Source: Anaeramoeba flamelloides (lineage: Eukaryota > Metamonada > Anaeramoebidae). From it: a stretch of 64,000 bases of DNA. Below are positions 1 through 9,886 of the stretch, in pieces. Numbering within the stretch: the first letter of the stretch is position 1; each line of letters opens with the position of its first letter. The notes under the pieces are model-generated. The model was not told where the DNA came from and made no database searches. It was given only the letters and a program-made list of their open reading frames with translations. The translations under genes and the position numbers were made by a program. The stretch lies in the NCBI GenBank assembly GCA_027625915.1, contig JANTQA010000042.1, positions 5,220,001-5,284,000 on the forward strand, given 5' to 3'.

Positions 1-570
1 TTTATTAATTTCGATTATTTGTGTAGACATATTTCTAGATTCAAATAATAATTTAATAAAACTAAAAAATTTAACAAAAAAAAATTTCAAAAAATAATAA
101 AACTTGAAAGATTCGACTCTGAATTACTTTTTTTTTTTTCAAAAATAAATCAAAAAATAATGTTTGGGTTTCAAAGTTTGAATATTTGCACTTTAAATAA
201 AAAAAAAAAATTCTTACCATAGAACAAGAATTATCCGTATTTATAAAATAAAAAATACATTTAAAAACACTATTCGTCATAAATTTCAAAAATAACAACA
301 CGAAATTCGTTAAAAATTGATTTTGAATCTTCTAAATATTGATATTTATAAGGATGTAAGTATATTATATCATTTTGAAAAATTTTAATTGTGTAAACCT
401 TACGAAAAATATTTTTTAACAACTTGAAGGATCTAGTCATTTATAGTGGAATTTCTCCACACGAAAGCGAGTGACATGAAACCTAAAAAGTATATTGGAG
501 AATTACGTTTCTTTTGTATGAAATAATTCAAATAACAAAAAAAAATCACGAGGATATCATTGGCAGATAA
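1..570. other. Non-coding AT-rich left flank
   Basis: No open frame with coding character, splice pattern or RNA gene is visible. The only long frames are built from A/T homopolymer runs. The stretch ends where the inverted-repeat-bounded element at 571 begins. Confidence 0.5.
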
Positions 571-1699
571 TTCAATTTAAGGAACTAATCTCTATTAAAT
601 TTTTTTACCTAAATTTAATAGAGATTGAGAAAAATGTTTGCTAATTACTTAGATTTGAAAAACATCTGTTTATTTTCAATATTAAACTTATTTCTAGATA
701 AGGAATCCTTACAGTCAGTTCCACTTTTAAGGTACAAACTTTCAACCAAATTTAAGGCACAAAAAAATCTCAATTAAAGCACAAAATTTGTAATTTTTTT
801 TTTACAATTTATTTTACTACAATTTGAATTCTGTGCCTTAATTTGAGATTTTACTTATGCCTTAAATTTCGTTGAAAGTTTATGCCATAAAAGTGAAACT
901 GACTGTATAATAAAAAACCACCAATATTTATTTATCACCCAAAAATATTTAAGTTATCCATCAAGTTCAATACGTTTAAAATTTAGTTCATTTACAAACT
1001 GCTTAAATAGATATTACTATGTTATGAAAATATATTCAAATAAATTTTTTCCTCTATGTTTTTAATATAAGCAAAAGGACATTATTGAAAAATTTGATCA
1101 TTTTTTATGGGTATGTCCTTCCTATGAAAAAGAATAGATTAATATTTTATAACAAATTAAAAGAATTAAATTTTAAAGAAATAATTTTAAACTGTGACAG
1201 TTTGAGACTATTTTCATTAATCAATAATTGTAAAATCTATTATTTTACACTTAAATTTCTGAAAGGAAATTTAAGTATAAGGGTATCTAGAGTGTAATTT
1301 ACACTTCTTCCTCAAAAAAAAAAAAATAAAAAAAAAGTTATTTTTTTTGATATTAAGAAAATGCCACTCCAACTTTCTTTTCAAGTATATTTATACTCTC
1401 TCGCTATACTCTAACATACTTGAAAAGAAATTGGAGTGACATTTTACTAATGAAATTTTTTTCTTCAAAATTTGTGAGACTAATTTGGATGTGATGAAGA
1501 ATTATTGTTTTTTGCCCAACTCAAAATTTTCCAAAAAAAAACCTAAATTTTTCAAGTTAGCAAGATCCCTAAGATCAAGTTTCTTTTAAGTCTTTAAATA
1601 TGTTACTAGGTGGAAAAATAGTCTTCACTAACCTTAAAATTCTGTTAATCCTTAAATGTACCTAAAAAAATTTAATAGAGACTCATCCCTTAAATTGAA
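571..1699. mobile_element. 1.1 kb element with ~38 bp terminal inverted repeats, LINE-like interior
   Basis: The left end reads TTCAATTTAAGGAACTAATC and the reverse complement of the right end reads TTCAATTTAAGGGATGAGTC. Both continue into TCTATTAAATTTTTTTA, giving near-identical inverted ends of about 38 bp. The interior holds a decayed frame around 1060-1140 ending in HFLWVCPSYEKE after a Cys-x2-Cys-like start, which resembles the C-terminal zinc-knuckle region of LINE proteins. Another interior stretch (about 640-700) matches the one next to a second copy of this end at 34771-35045 on the minus strand. A 198 bp MITE (710-907) is inserted inside. No intact gene remains. The class is uncertain, because inverted ends and LINE-like sequence do not normally go together. 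Confidence 0.5.
710..907. mobile_element. Palindromic TA-flanked MITE, family A, copy 1
   Basis: TA at both borders encloses ends CAGTCAGTTCCACTTTTAAG and its inverted complement. The two halves pair over almost the whole length around an AT-rich centre. A TA duplication and CAGT-type ends are typical of non-autonomous Tc1/mariner elements. Other copies lie at 7067-7268 and 27409-27611. This copy is nested in the 571-1699 element. Confidence 0.8.
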
Positions 1700-1974
1700 A
1701 GTTGTTGAATTTTGCTAGGGTAATTCCATTTCAAAAATCAAAAACAATTTTCAAAAAAAAAAACAAAAAGTGTTTTGAGGTTTTAAAAAAAGAAAGAAAA
1801 TTTTTGTGTTATTCTTGTTGGGTCTACATTTTTTTTTTTTTTTTTTATCATTTTTTTACCTTTTTTTTCTTCTTTTTACAAAAAAAACCTGAAGAATCAA
1901 ATTATAAAAAAACAACAAAACCTAAAAGTCCATAAAAATTTTCTTTTGAATCACTCAACTGTTTGAAATTATAA

Positions 1975-4900
1975 ATGGACCAGAGGAACCCAAGTAACCA
2001 AACGAAACAAAAAGAAGAAATCCAAAACAATTTGCAAAGGTTAATCTTAAATGATCAAACCCTTACCAACTTGAACCTTTATAATAATCATATTAGAAAC
2101 GAGGAAATAGAAGCTTTAAGTGAATCTTTAAAAGTCAACCAAACCCTTACCCAACTGAATCTAACTAGGAATGAAATTGGATTCGATCAAATGAAAGTTT
2201 TAAGTGAATGTTTAAAAGTCAACCAAAGCCTTATCAACCTGAACCTTTCTATTAATCAAATTGGAGCTGAGTCAATGAAAGCTTTAAGTGAAGCCCTAAA
2301 GGTCAACCAAAGCCTTATCAACCTGAACCTTTCTATTAATCAAATTGGAGCTGAGTCAATGAAAGCTTTAAGCCAAGCCCTAAAGGTCAACCATGGCATT
2401 ACCAAACTGAATCTAACTGGGAATCAAATTGGATCCGAGGCAATGAAATTTTTAACTGAAGCTCTACAAGTAAACCAAAGCCTTACCCACTTGGATCTTG
2501 ATTCTAATCAAATTCGAAACGAGGCAATGAAAGAATTAAGCCAAGCCTTAAAAGTCAACCAAACCCTTGCCCAATTGGATCTTTCTAGGAATCATATTCG
2601 AAACGAGGAAATGCAAATGTTAAGTGAAGCCCTAAAAGTCAACCATGGCCTTACCCAACTGAATCTTACTGAGGATCAAATTGGATCACAGGGAATGCAA
2701 TTTTTAATTAAAGCCCTAAAAGTCAACCAAGCCCTTACCCACTTGGACCTTTCTCAGAATCAAATTGGATCTGAGGGAATGCAAATTTTTAGTGAAACCC
2801 TAAAAGTTAACCAAACCCTTACCCACTTGGTTCTTCGAAGTAATCAAATTGGATACGAGGGAATGAAAGCACTAGGTGAAGCCCTAAAAGTCAACCAAAC
2901 CCTTGCCTACTTGAATCTTTCTGAGGATCAAATTAGAGCCGAGGGAATGAAAATTTTAAGTCAAGCTCTAAAAGTTAACCAAACCCTTACCCAATTGGAT
3001 CTTTCTGAGGATCAAATTGGATCTGAGGGAATGCAAATTTTTAGTGAAACCCTAAAAGTTAACCAAACCCTTACCAACTTGAACCTTTATAATAATCAAA
3101 TCGGAGCCGATGGGATGCAAGCTTTCAGTGAAGCTCTAAAAGTCAACCAAACCCTTGCCCAAGTGGATCTTTCGTGGAATAAAATTCGACCCAAGGGAAT
3201 GAAAGCTTTTAGTGAAGCCCTAAAGGCCAACCATGGCCTTACCCAACTGAATCTAACTGGGAATCAAATTGGACCCGAAGGAACAGAAGCACTAAGTCAA
3301 GCTATAAAAGTAAACCAAACCCTTATCAACCTGAATCTTTCTTGGAATCAAATTGGACCCAAGGCAGTTCAATACCTAAGTAAAGCATTAAAGGCAAACC
3401 AAAACTTAACCCAATTGAATCTTTCTTGTAACAGAATAGGATCTTATGACAATAAAAAAGATTACGAAAAAAATATTCAAGAATTTATACAATCATTAAA
3501 AATCAATAAATCTATTATCGATCTAAATATTGGTGGGAATTTTATTAATGAAAATAATCAAAACAAAATTGATAATTTAATCAAAAGAAATCTCATTTTT
3601 CAAAAAACGTTAACCAAATCAGCCAAAGAAGGAGATTTGCAATTATTCCAAGAATTAATTCAAATCGATAAAATACCCTTAATATACCGCTGCTTTCATC
3701 ATGTAATAATTAATCCAAATAACCAACAGGAGGAAAACTCAATTTTCCATACAGCTATTTTTCATAATCAAACAGAATTTCTGTTCCATTTATTATTTGC
3801 AAATAATGAAAAAACTGACCAAGAAATTATTTCCAAAAGAAATTTCTTATTAAATTTCAAAAATCTAGAAACAAAAAAAAGTGCAATTGATTTGTTAAAT
3901 CCAAATGAAATTTTAATCCAAGATTTTAAAAATTATTATGATCAATTTATATCATCATCTTCTTCATCTTTTTCTTCATCATCATCATCTTCTTCTTTTA
4001 CTTCTTCTTTTTATTTCAATAATAATGAAAAATCAAATAATTTCCCAAATAAATTAATTGCAGAAAAAGAAATAATGTTGATGAGAATTGGGAAAGAATG
4101 GAAAACAATCAAAAATGAATTCGAAAATGAATTAAATAAAAAGCAAAAACAATTATTTTTAAAATGGTTATATTGTCCCGTTTCTTTGAATTTTAAAGAA
4201 AAGCAAATAATTCTTGAAATTTTCAAATTATTAAATATAACCCAATTTGAAAAACAAAATTTATTTTCAAATGAAAAATTATTAAATGATTTCCAAAACT
4301 ATATCAAGAAATATTCAAATTCTGAAAAAAAAATATTTCAAATCAACTTAAAAAAAAAGAAGAAAAAGACAAAGAAAAAGAAAATGAAAAAGAAGAATGA
4401 AAATAAAAATGATGATTTTAAAATCAAATCAATACAAATTAATAAATTTATTCTTTGTTTAAGATCAAATTTATTTCGAGAAATGATTTTACAGACTTTT
4501 CCAATTCAATTAAAAATTGAAAAAGAAAAAAAAAATGAACGAAAAGGGAAGGAAAAGGGGATTGAAATAAAAAAAGAAAAAAAAAAAAAAATCAAAGGAA
4601 AATCAAAGGAAACGGAAACGGAAACGGAAACGGAAATGGAAACCGAAATGGAAATGGAAAAAGGAAAGGGAATTGTAAAAGGAAAGGAAATTGAAATAAA
4701 AAAAGAAAAGGGGAAAAGAAAAGTAAATCTAACAAAGAATCAAGTTACTGATTATTTCTCTTCAATTCCTGAATTTTATCCATTTTTCCTCTCAGAATTT
4801 TATAATATAAATTTGACTCCATTTACTTTTACTTTTGATGAAGAAAACAAAAACTACAAGAACAATAATAACAATAAGATCAATATCCAAAAAATAAGCA

Positions 4901-5376
4901 ATAACAATAACAATAATCACGTTCAGATTCAGAATAATAATCAGAAAAATACTAATAACAATAATAACAATCATTCCCAGATTCAGAATAATAATAAAAA
5001 GAAGGAGAAGAATGATAATGATGATCATATTAATAATAACAATAATAATAATAGTAATAGTAGTAGTAGTAGTAGTAGTAATAATAATAAACCAACAACA
5101 AAAAATAAGAAGAACTTTAACAACAATAATAAAAATAATAAGATTCAGAATACTAATATAATTCAGAATAAACCAACAACAAAAAATAGCTTTCAAAAAT
5201 CAACAGAGCAATTAATTTTAACAACTAAAAAAGCAAAAAGTATTTTAAAAACTTATAATCAAAATAATATCAATAATTTAATCAATTTCTTTTTGGAAAA
5301 GGATGTTTCTGGTTTCTATCAAACAAATCCACTCTTATTTATTTCTAATTTATTTAATTTCTCAAAAAAATTATAA
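1975..5376 (+). CDS. Leucine-rich-repeat protein with BTB-like C-terminal region
   Basis: This single-exon frame encodes 1133 residues. From residue 30 there are sixteen exact 28-residue LRRs of ribonuclease-inhibitor type (LxxLxLxxNxIGxExMxALSEALKVNQ), one longer seventeenth and a partial eighteenth, ending near residue 535. This fold is a known protein-binding scaffold. Next comes a helical stretch with degenerate ankyrin-like sequence (about 545-620), a Ser run, a first BTB-like segment (KWLYCPVSLNFKEK near 730) and a second containing INKFILCLRSNLFREMI near 823. The last parallels MHKFVLIARSQLFRDMF in the ankyrin-BTB gene at 38087-44928. Glu/Lys/Thr-rich and Asn-rich low complexity fills about 840-1090. 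The start is the first ATG of the frame. BTB domains often recruit Cullin-3; such a role here is inference. LRR identity is secure, the BTB call moderate, the partner unknown. Confidence 0.9.
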   Translation: MDQRNPSNQTKQKEEIQNNLQRLILNDQTLTNLNLYNNHIRNEEIEALSESLKVNQTLTQLNLTRNEIGFDQMKVLSECLKVNQSLINLNLSINQIGAESMKALSEALKVNQSLINLNLSINQIGAESMKALSQALKVNHGITKLNLTGNQIGSEAMKFLTEALQVNQSLTHLDLDSNQIRNEAMKELSQALKVNQTLAQLDLSRNHIRNEEMQMLSEALKVNHGLTQLNLTEDQIGSQGMQFLIKALKVNQALTHLDLSQNQIGSEGMQIFSETLKVNQTLTHLVLRSNQIGYEGMKALGEALKVNQTLAYLNLSEDQIRAEGMKILSQALKVNQTLTQLDLSEDQIGSEGMQIFSETLKVNQTLTNLNLYNNQIGADGMQAFSEALKVNQTLAQVDLSWNKIRPKGMKAFSEALKANHGLTQLNLTGNQIGPEGTEALSQAIKVNQTLINLNLSWNQIGPKAVQYLSKALKANQNLTQLNLSCNRIGSYDNKKDYEKNIQEFIQSLKINKSIIDLNIGGNFINENNQNKIDNLIKRNLIFQKTLTKSAKEGDLQLFQELIQIDKIPLIYRCFHHVIINPNNQQEENSIFHTAIFHNQTEFLFHLLFANNEKTDQEIISKRNFLLNFKNLETKKSAIDLLNPNEILIQDFKNYYDQFISSSSSSFSSSSSSSSFTSSFYFNNNEKSNNFPNKLIAEKEIMLMRIGKEWKTIKNEFENELNKKQKQLFLKWLYCPVSLNFKEKQIILEIFKLLNITQFEKQNLFSNEKLLNDFQNYIKKYSNSEKKIFQINLKKKKKKTKKKKMKKKNENKNDDFKIKSIQINKFILCLRSNLFREMILQTFPIQLKIEKEKKNERKGKEKGIEIKKEKKKKIKGKSKETETETETEMETEMEMEKGKGIVKGKEIEIKKEKGKRKVNLTKNQVTDYFSSIPEFYPFFLSEFYNINLTPFTFTFDEENKNYKNNNNNKINIQKISNNNNNNHVQIQNNNQKNTNNNNNNHSQIQNNNKKKEKNDNDDHINNNNNNNSNSSSSSSSNNNKPTTKNKKNFNNNNKNNKIQNTNIIQNKPTTKNSFQKSTEQLILTTKKAKSILKTYNQNNINNLINFFLEKDVSGFYQTNPLLFISNLFNFSKKL
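2062..3489 (+). repeat. 84-bp tandem repeats encoding the LRRs
   Basis: Sixteen 84-bp units follow each other without a length change from 2062 to about 3405, then a longer unit. Units three and four are almost identical at the nucleotide level (about 2230-2397), and units nine and twelve share long identical stretches. This indicates recent unit duplication or gene conversion within the array. Confidence 0.85.
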
Positions 5377-5414
5377 AAAATTACAAATTATTTTAATTTT
5401 TATCTTGATTGAAA

Positions 5415-6165
5415 TGAGTGATTAAAGATCCTCTTACAGCGGTTTGTTTTTTTTTTTAATTTTTGAAATGAATTGAAAATTTCAAAAATTTTTGTTTTTT
5501 TTAAATTTAAGAAATGTTCTAGGTTTTTTTGAGTTTGGAATTTATTTGTAATAAAACCAAAGATTTAACTCAATTCTTTTGAATTCTGGAAAACCTCCGC
5601 CAAGTGCATAGGTTTTCTTGAGTTTTTTGATAATTTGGAAAATAATATGATTTTCGTTAGGTTTTTTTAACTTTTATATTTTATTTGTGAAATAAATAGT
5701 GTTCTAGGTTTTTTTGAGATTTTCTATTTTATTTGTAAAGTTTTCTAGGTTTTTTTTGAGGTTTTCTTTTTTTTGTGACACGTTCTAGGTTTTTTTGAGG
5801 TTTTCTAATTATTTGTGAAGTGTTTTATGTTTTTTTTTTTATTTGTTGTATTAAACAGAAAGTTTATTAAAATTTTCTGTTTATTTCAAAAAGTAAAAAA
5901 AACCGAACGAAAATCAATAGATTTTCACAAATATCTAGAAAACTCAAAAAAACCTAGAACACTTCATAAATAAAATAGAAAACCTCAAAAAAAACCAAGA
6001 AAACTTCACAAATAAAATAGAAAACCTCATGAAAACCGCCGTTGTTTTTTTTTTTTTTTTTTTTTTTACTTTTTGAAATAAAAGAAAATTTAATAATTTT
6101 TCTTTTTATTTCAAAAAGCAAAACAACAAAGATAGGCACTCTACAATACTTGAAGGTACTTCCTG
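5415..6165. repeat. Modular hairpin array, copy 1, just 3' of the LRR gene
   Basis: The array begins about 40 bp after the LRR stop codon. Repeated units with the core CTAGGTTTTTTTGAGNTTTTCT and ATTTTATTTGTGAAG (about 5510-5850) are answered by their inverted complements at about 5930-6035, so the block can fold into one long hairpin. Short GC-containing linkers (CTCCGCC, CCGCCGTTG, GATAGGCACTCTACA) separate smaller palindromes. The same linkers and palindromes occur at 13070-13375, 28190-28400, 54765-54875 and 58770-58955. Confidence 0.7.
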
Positions 6166-6249
6166 AAACTAGAAATTTCTTCCCATTTTTTTATCTAAGC
6201 TTCAAGGTATATAAGATTATATCCTATAGGATAGCTTTAGTTTAAAGAT

Positions 6250-6615
6250 TGAAAAGAAAAAAAATTAATTTTTTTTAACAAATACCAGAAAAAGAGATTG
6301 ATTTGACCCAAATAAAATAGAGTAAAAAGATACTAAAAAATTATAAAAAATGGTAAAAAATTCATTAGAATAGTTTAATTTATACCACAAGTGTTGAATG
6401 GTTGGTTTTTATTTCCTTTTCATTCTTTTTTTGATCCCAGAGATATTTTTTTTTTTTTGTTAAAGAGGTCAAAATATCTTTTCAACTTTAGATCAAATGA
6501 AATAGGTTACTTTATTAAGTTTTTATATTGAATTTATAGATGTATTTGTATCAATAAAATACGGAGTTTTTTAGAATAAGAATTGGTTTTCGAAATTTTC
6601 CTTTTTTTTATTTTT
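6250..6615. repeat. Dispersed repeat D, copy 1
   Basis: Contains GTGTTGAATGGTTGGTTTTT, GATCAAATGAAATAGGTTAC and GTTTTTTAGAATAAGAATTG in the same order and spacing as the block at 13450-13815. Both copies follow a hairpin array, so array plus D probably form one larger composite repeat. Confidence 0.6.
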
Positions 6616-6859
6616 AATTATTTAGAGAGAAATAGTATTTCTTTTTTTGATAGAACTGTAAACAACTTGTATCTTTTTTTGTGAGATAGAATTTTTAAAA
6701 TTATTGTCTGTAGAAATAAATTTTGAAATTTTGATGATAAAAGATATATTTAGTCATTTAATTTATTTAAGTAGTGATGTCTGGACTACTTTTTTACCTA
6801 ACTTTACTTTCTTTATGAAAAAAATAATATTTATAAAACCCAATATATTTATATGTATT

Positions 6860-6970
6860 TACGCATCTTTAAAAGGTGCTTATTGCCTACTCCCCCAAAC
6901 CCGCTACGGGGTGTTTCGTGCCCTTGGAGTTGGTTATATGTGGAGATTGGAATTGATCAATTCAAAATAA
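6860..6970. other. Small GC-rich island of unknown nature
   Basis: About 70 bases around 6880-6950 (including CCCCCAAACCCGCTACGGGG) are much richer in G+C than the flanks. The plus-strand frame reads YCLLPQTRYGVFRALGVGYM within an otherwise unremarkable frame. No tRNA cloverleaf or recognised snRNA could be drawn. It may be a fragment of an RNA gene or of inserted DNA. Confidence 0.3.
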
Positions 6971-7066
6971 GCATTTGTTTTGGATTAAAAATATGGTAAT
7001 TTTTTTTTAAAAAGATTCAATCTCTTTAACTTTTAGAGAATAAAATTTTGAACAAATTAAAGACAC

Positions 7067-7268
7067 TACAGTTAGTTTCAAATTAACGACACAAACTTTC
7101 AACGAAATTTAAAGCACAAAAAAAAATCTCAAATTAAGGCACAAAATTTATATATATTTTTTTTTACAAATTATTTAATTACAATTTAAATTTTGTGCCT
7201 TAATTTGAGATTGTTAGTGTGCCTTAATTTTCGTTGAAGTTTGTGCCTTAAAAGTGGAACTGACTGTA
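7067..7268. mobile_element. Palindromic TA-flanked MITE, family A, copy 2
   Basis: TA borders enclose CAGTTAGTTTCA on the left and the inverted GTGGAACTGACTG on the right. The interior palindrome (CACAAACTTTCAACGAAATT and AATTAAGGCACAAAATTT) matches copies 1 and 3. There is no coding content. Confidence 0.8.
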
Positions 7269-7879
7269 TTTAAAAATTGGTCAAAAAAAAAATAATAGAA
7301 ACCAGTCCCTTCAAAAAAAAGTCTAATTTTCTATATTTAAAAAATTTTAATTTTTTAAAAAAATTAATTGTTTCTTATTGTAAATTTCCAAAGAGTAATA
7401 TTTCTTTAATTTAAAAGAAATTGTTTTAAAAAAGTTCACAATCAGTTTAATCCTTGTATATATAATTTTTGGTTATTTTATAAATTCTAAATTTGACAAA
7501 GTAAGGATTTTGGAACATTCTTGGGATTAAAATAACTCATTTGAGAATAGAAAATGAGTAATAAAAAAAAAATATTCGAGATCTCAAAAATCGTAAAGAG
7601 AGAAACTCCAAAACTAAAATAGTTTTTTTCAAAATTACCATTCACAACCATTCAAATTAGAAATTGAGTGTCGCTCTTTGGCGCTTTTTTTATAAAAATT
7701 ATTATTCATTTTTGTTTGTTGATTTGTGGAGATCGATTATACATCATATGTTGATTACATTTTGATTGATATTGAAACTTAGAAAAATTAGAAATTTCTT
7801 ATTTTTTTCCATTTTAATAAATTATTTTTCATAGTAATGAACATACCCTTAACTTATTTTTTATTTTTTTTTTTTCAAG

Positions 7880-8031
7880 ATTGTTTTGTTAAATTTAACA
7901 GTAATTTTTGTGAAACTAATAACAATAAAGATAAAAAGAAAGATAATAGTGCTTATATAAATGGATTTTTTGATACAATCAAAAAAATCAACAAATCTCT
8001 TGTTGTGAATCATTTGTTGAAAGATATTTGA
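7880..8031 (+). CDS. Possible orphan terminal exon
   Basis: After a T-rich tract and CAAG, which would be a good splice acceptor, a frame encodes about 50 residues (DCFVKFNSNFCETNNNKDKK, ending NKSLVVNHLLKDI) and then TGA. Base composition is less extreme than in the surroundings. No convincing upstream exon was found: a short ATG frame at 7554 followed by a GT donor gives the wrong phase. It may be the last exon of a small gene, a relic, or chance. No family was recognised. Confidence 0.2.
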
Positions 8032-9886
8032 ATAATCATTCAGAGAAATTTTTTACTTCTTTTTCCCAATTTATCTTTTTTATAAATCAGATATTTCCAA
8101 AGAAATAAATCATAATCTAAAATCTCAATTTATTTTTCTGATCCTTTTTTATTGTATAGACATTGATATATTTTGTGTGAACTAAATATCTGAAATCAAA
8201 GTAATATTAATCAGAAGAGAAAAAAAAAAAAAGAAAATCAGTGGATATTTCGCCCGACTTGTATTTCTATTTGTTTGTGGAATTTAAGGGATTAAAGTCT
8301 AAAATTGAAAAGTCTTTCAAATTAAGGTACTTTCATTTTGAAGGTAAAACATATTAATTCTTCATGGTTCAAACGCCTCCGAAATTTTGATTCGTTAAAT
8401 AGAAAGATTGTTCATCTCACTAAATTAAAATTGATCTATATTTTAGTAAAAAAAACAAAGAATTTTAGAAAATAAATCTGAATTTTTAAACAAAATTTAC
8501 AGGTTGAATCATCAATATTCAGATTTCAAAGATGAAATATGCCAGTCTTAAATTTATCCTAAAATGGAGATTTTTTGTTAAAAAATTAAATTTTTTTAAA
8601 AAATAAACAATCAAGAAAGTTAATAATACCTTAGGAAAGTGTATCTTTTTTTTATTTGTGATAATTCTTCTAAAAATAGGTCCTCTATAACCTTTGAAAA
8701 AAAAAAATAATAATGAAACAGTTATTAATGAGATAAGAATCCAATTTTTTTAACTACGAAAAGAATAATTAATTATAGATATTGATAAATTCCAATTTCT
8801 TTTATGAAATCTTTAGTTCAATTTCCATTTTGTGTAATCAATGAACCCAAATAATATAACAACTCAAGAGAAACAATCATTACAAAGACAAATCAATTTA
8901 ACAAAGTATATTCACATTTAAACAAAGAGAATACTTTATTGAACGCTTGTGTTTCAAAATTTGTAAAATGGAAAAAGAAGTAAAAACTTTTCAATATTTC
9001 TTTGAATTTATCAGTAATTTAAGTTGCTTATTATCAATGTTAAAAATGAGTCTTTAGGATTATCCATATTCGATGAATTTTGGATACTATTTTAATAATT
9101 GACTAACTTTTTAATTGACTTTAAAGAATGTTTACTTCAATTAAACCTGATATTTTTTAAAATTTTCTTTTTTTTTGAAAATAAAAATTTTTTTTTATAT
9201 GGTTAAAACGTTTTATTTCGAAACATATTCAAAATTATACCTTGAAAAGCTTATAAAAATTAAAATTTCATCATAAAATCAACACATCCCATTTCTTATT
9301 AATTATTCTCAAGTTTAAAGTGGAGCTATAAATATTCCATGATATATATGGAAGGATCCTTTCAGAATATTTAAAAAATCTAACTTTTTATATATTTTCT
9401 TGATTTTTTCAAGATATTCACTAAAGAAATGAAGATCTGATTAGTTTTTTTTATAATTTTCAAATACAGAATAAGTAAAAAAAAATCTTCTATTTTGACT
9501 TTAATACATTCAATTGCTTTAAAATCATTTATTTTTTTTCACAAATATATTGTATTTCAACTCTGAAAGAAAATAAAATACAGAAATTCCAAAATAAAAC
9601 CAAATTAAATAAAAAAAGTTAATATTCTTTTAGAAAGAAAATTTCAATTATTCCCAATAGCAATTAACATTCTTTTAAAAACCTTTTGACAAAGAGAGTT
9701 CTTATTTTTTAAATCCTATTTACAAAACTCTTTCCTTACCACAAACCCTCTCAAAAAAAAAAAATTTTTTATTATAATTTTAACGGATATAAATTATTTC
9801 AAACAGAAACAAATAATCATGAATCATTTTTTCCTTATTTTTATCAAGTAATTCTTTTAAATTGTATTTAAAAGAAGAATAAAAAG
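8032..9886. other. Intergenic region upstream of MCM5
   Basis: AT-rich, with no open frame of coding character on either strand and no repeat shared with the rest of the window. The last few hundred bases presumably hold the MCM5 promoter, but no specific site could be recognised. Confidence 0.4.

Noticed and set aside
1702-1935. 77-codon frame just upstream of the LRR gene
   Set aside because: It consists of Lys and Phe homopolymer runs; probably 5' flank.
4792-5196. 134-codon Ile-rich frame opposite the LRR gene
   Set aside because: It is the complement of the Asn-rich low-complexity part of the real protein.
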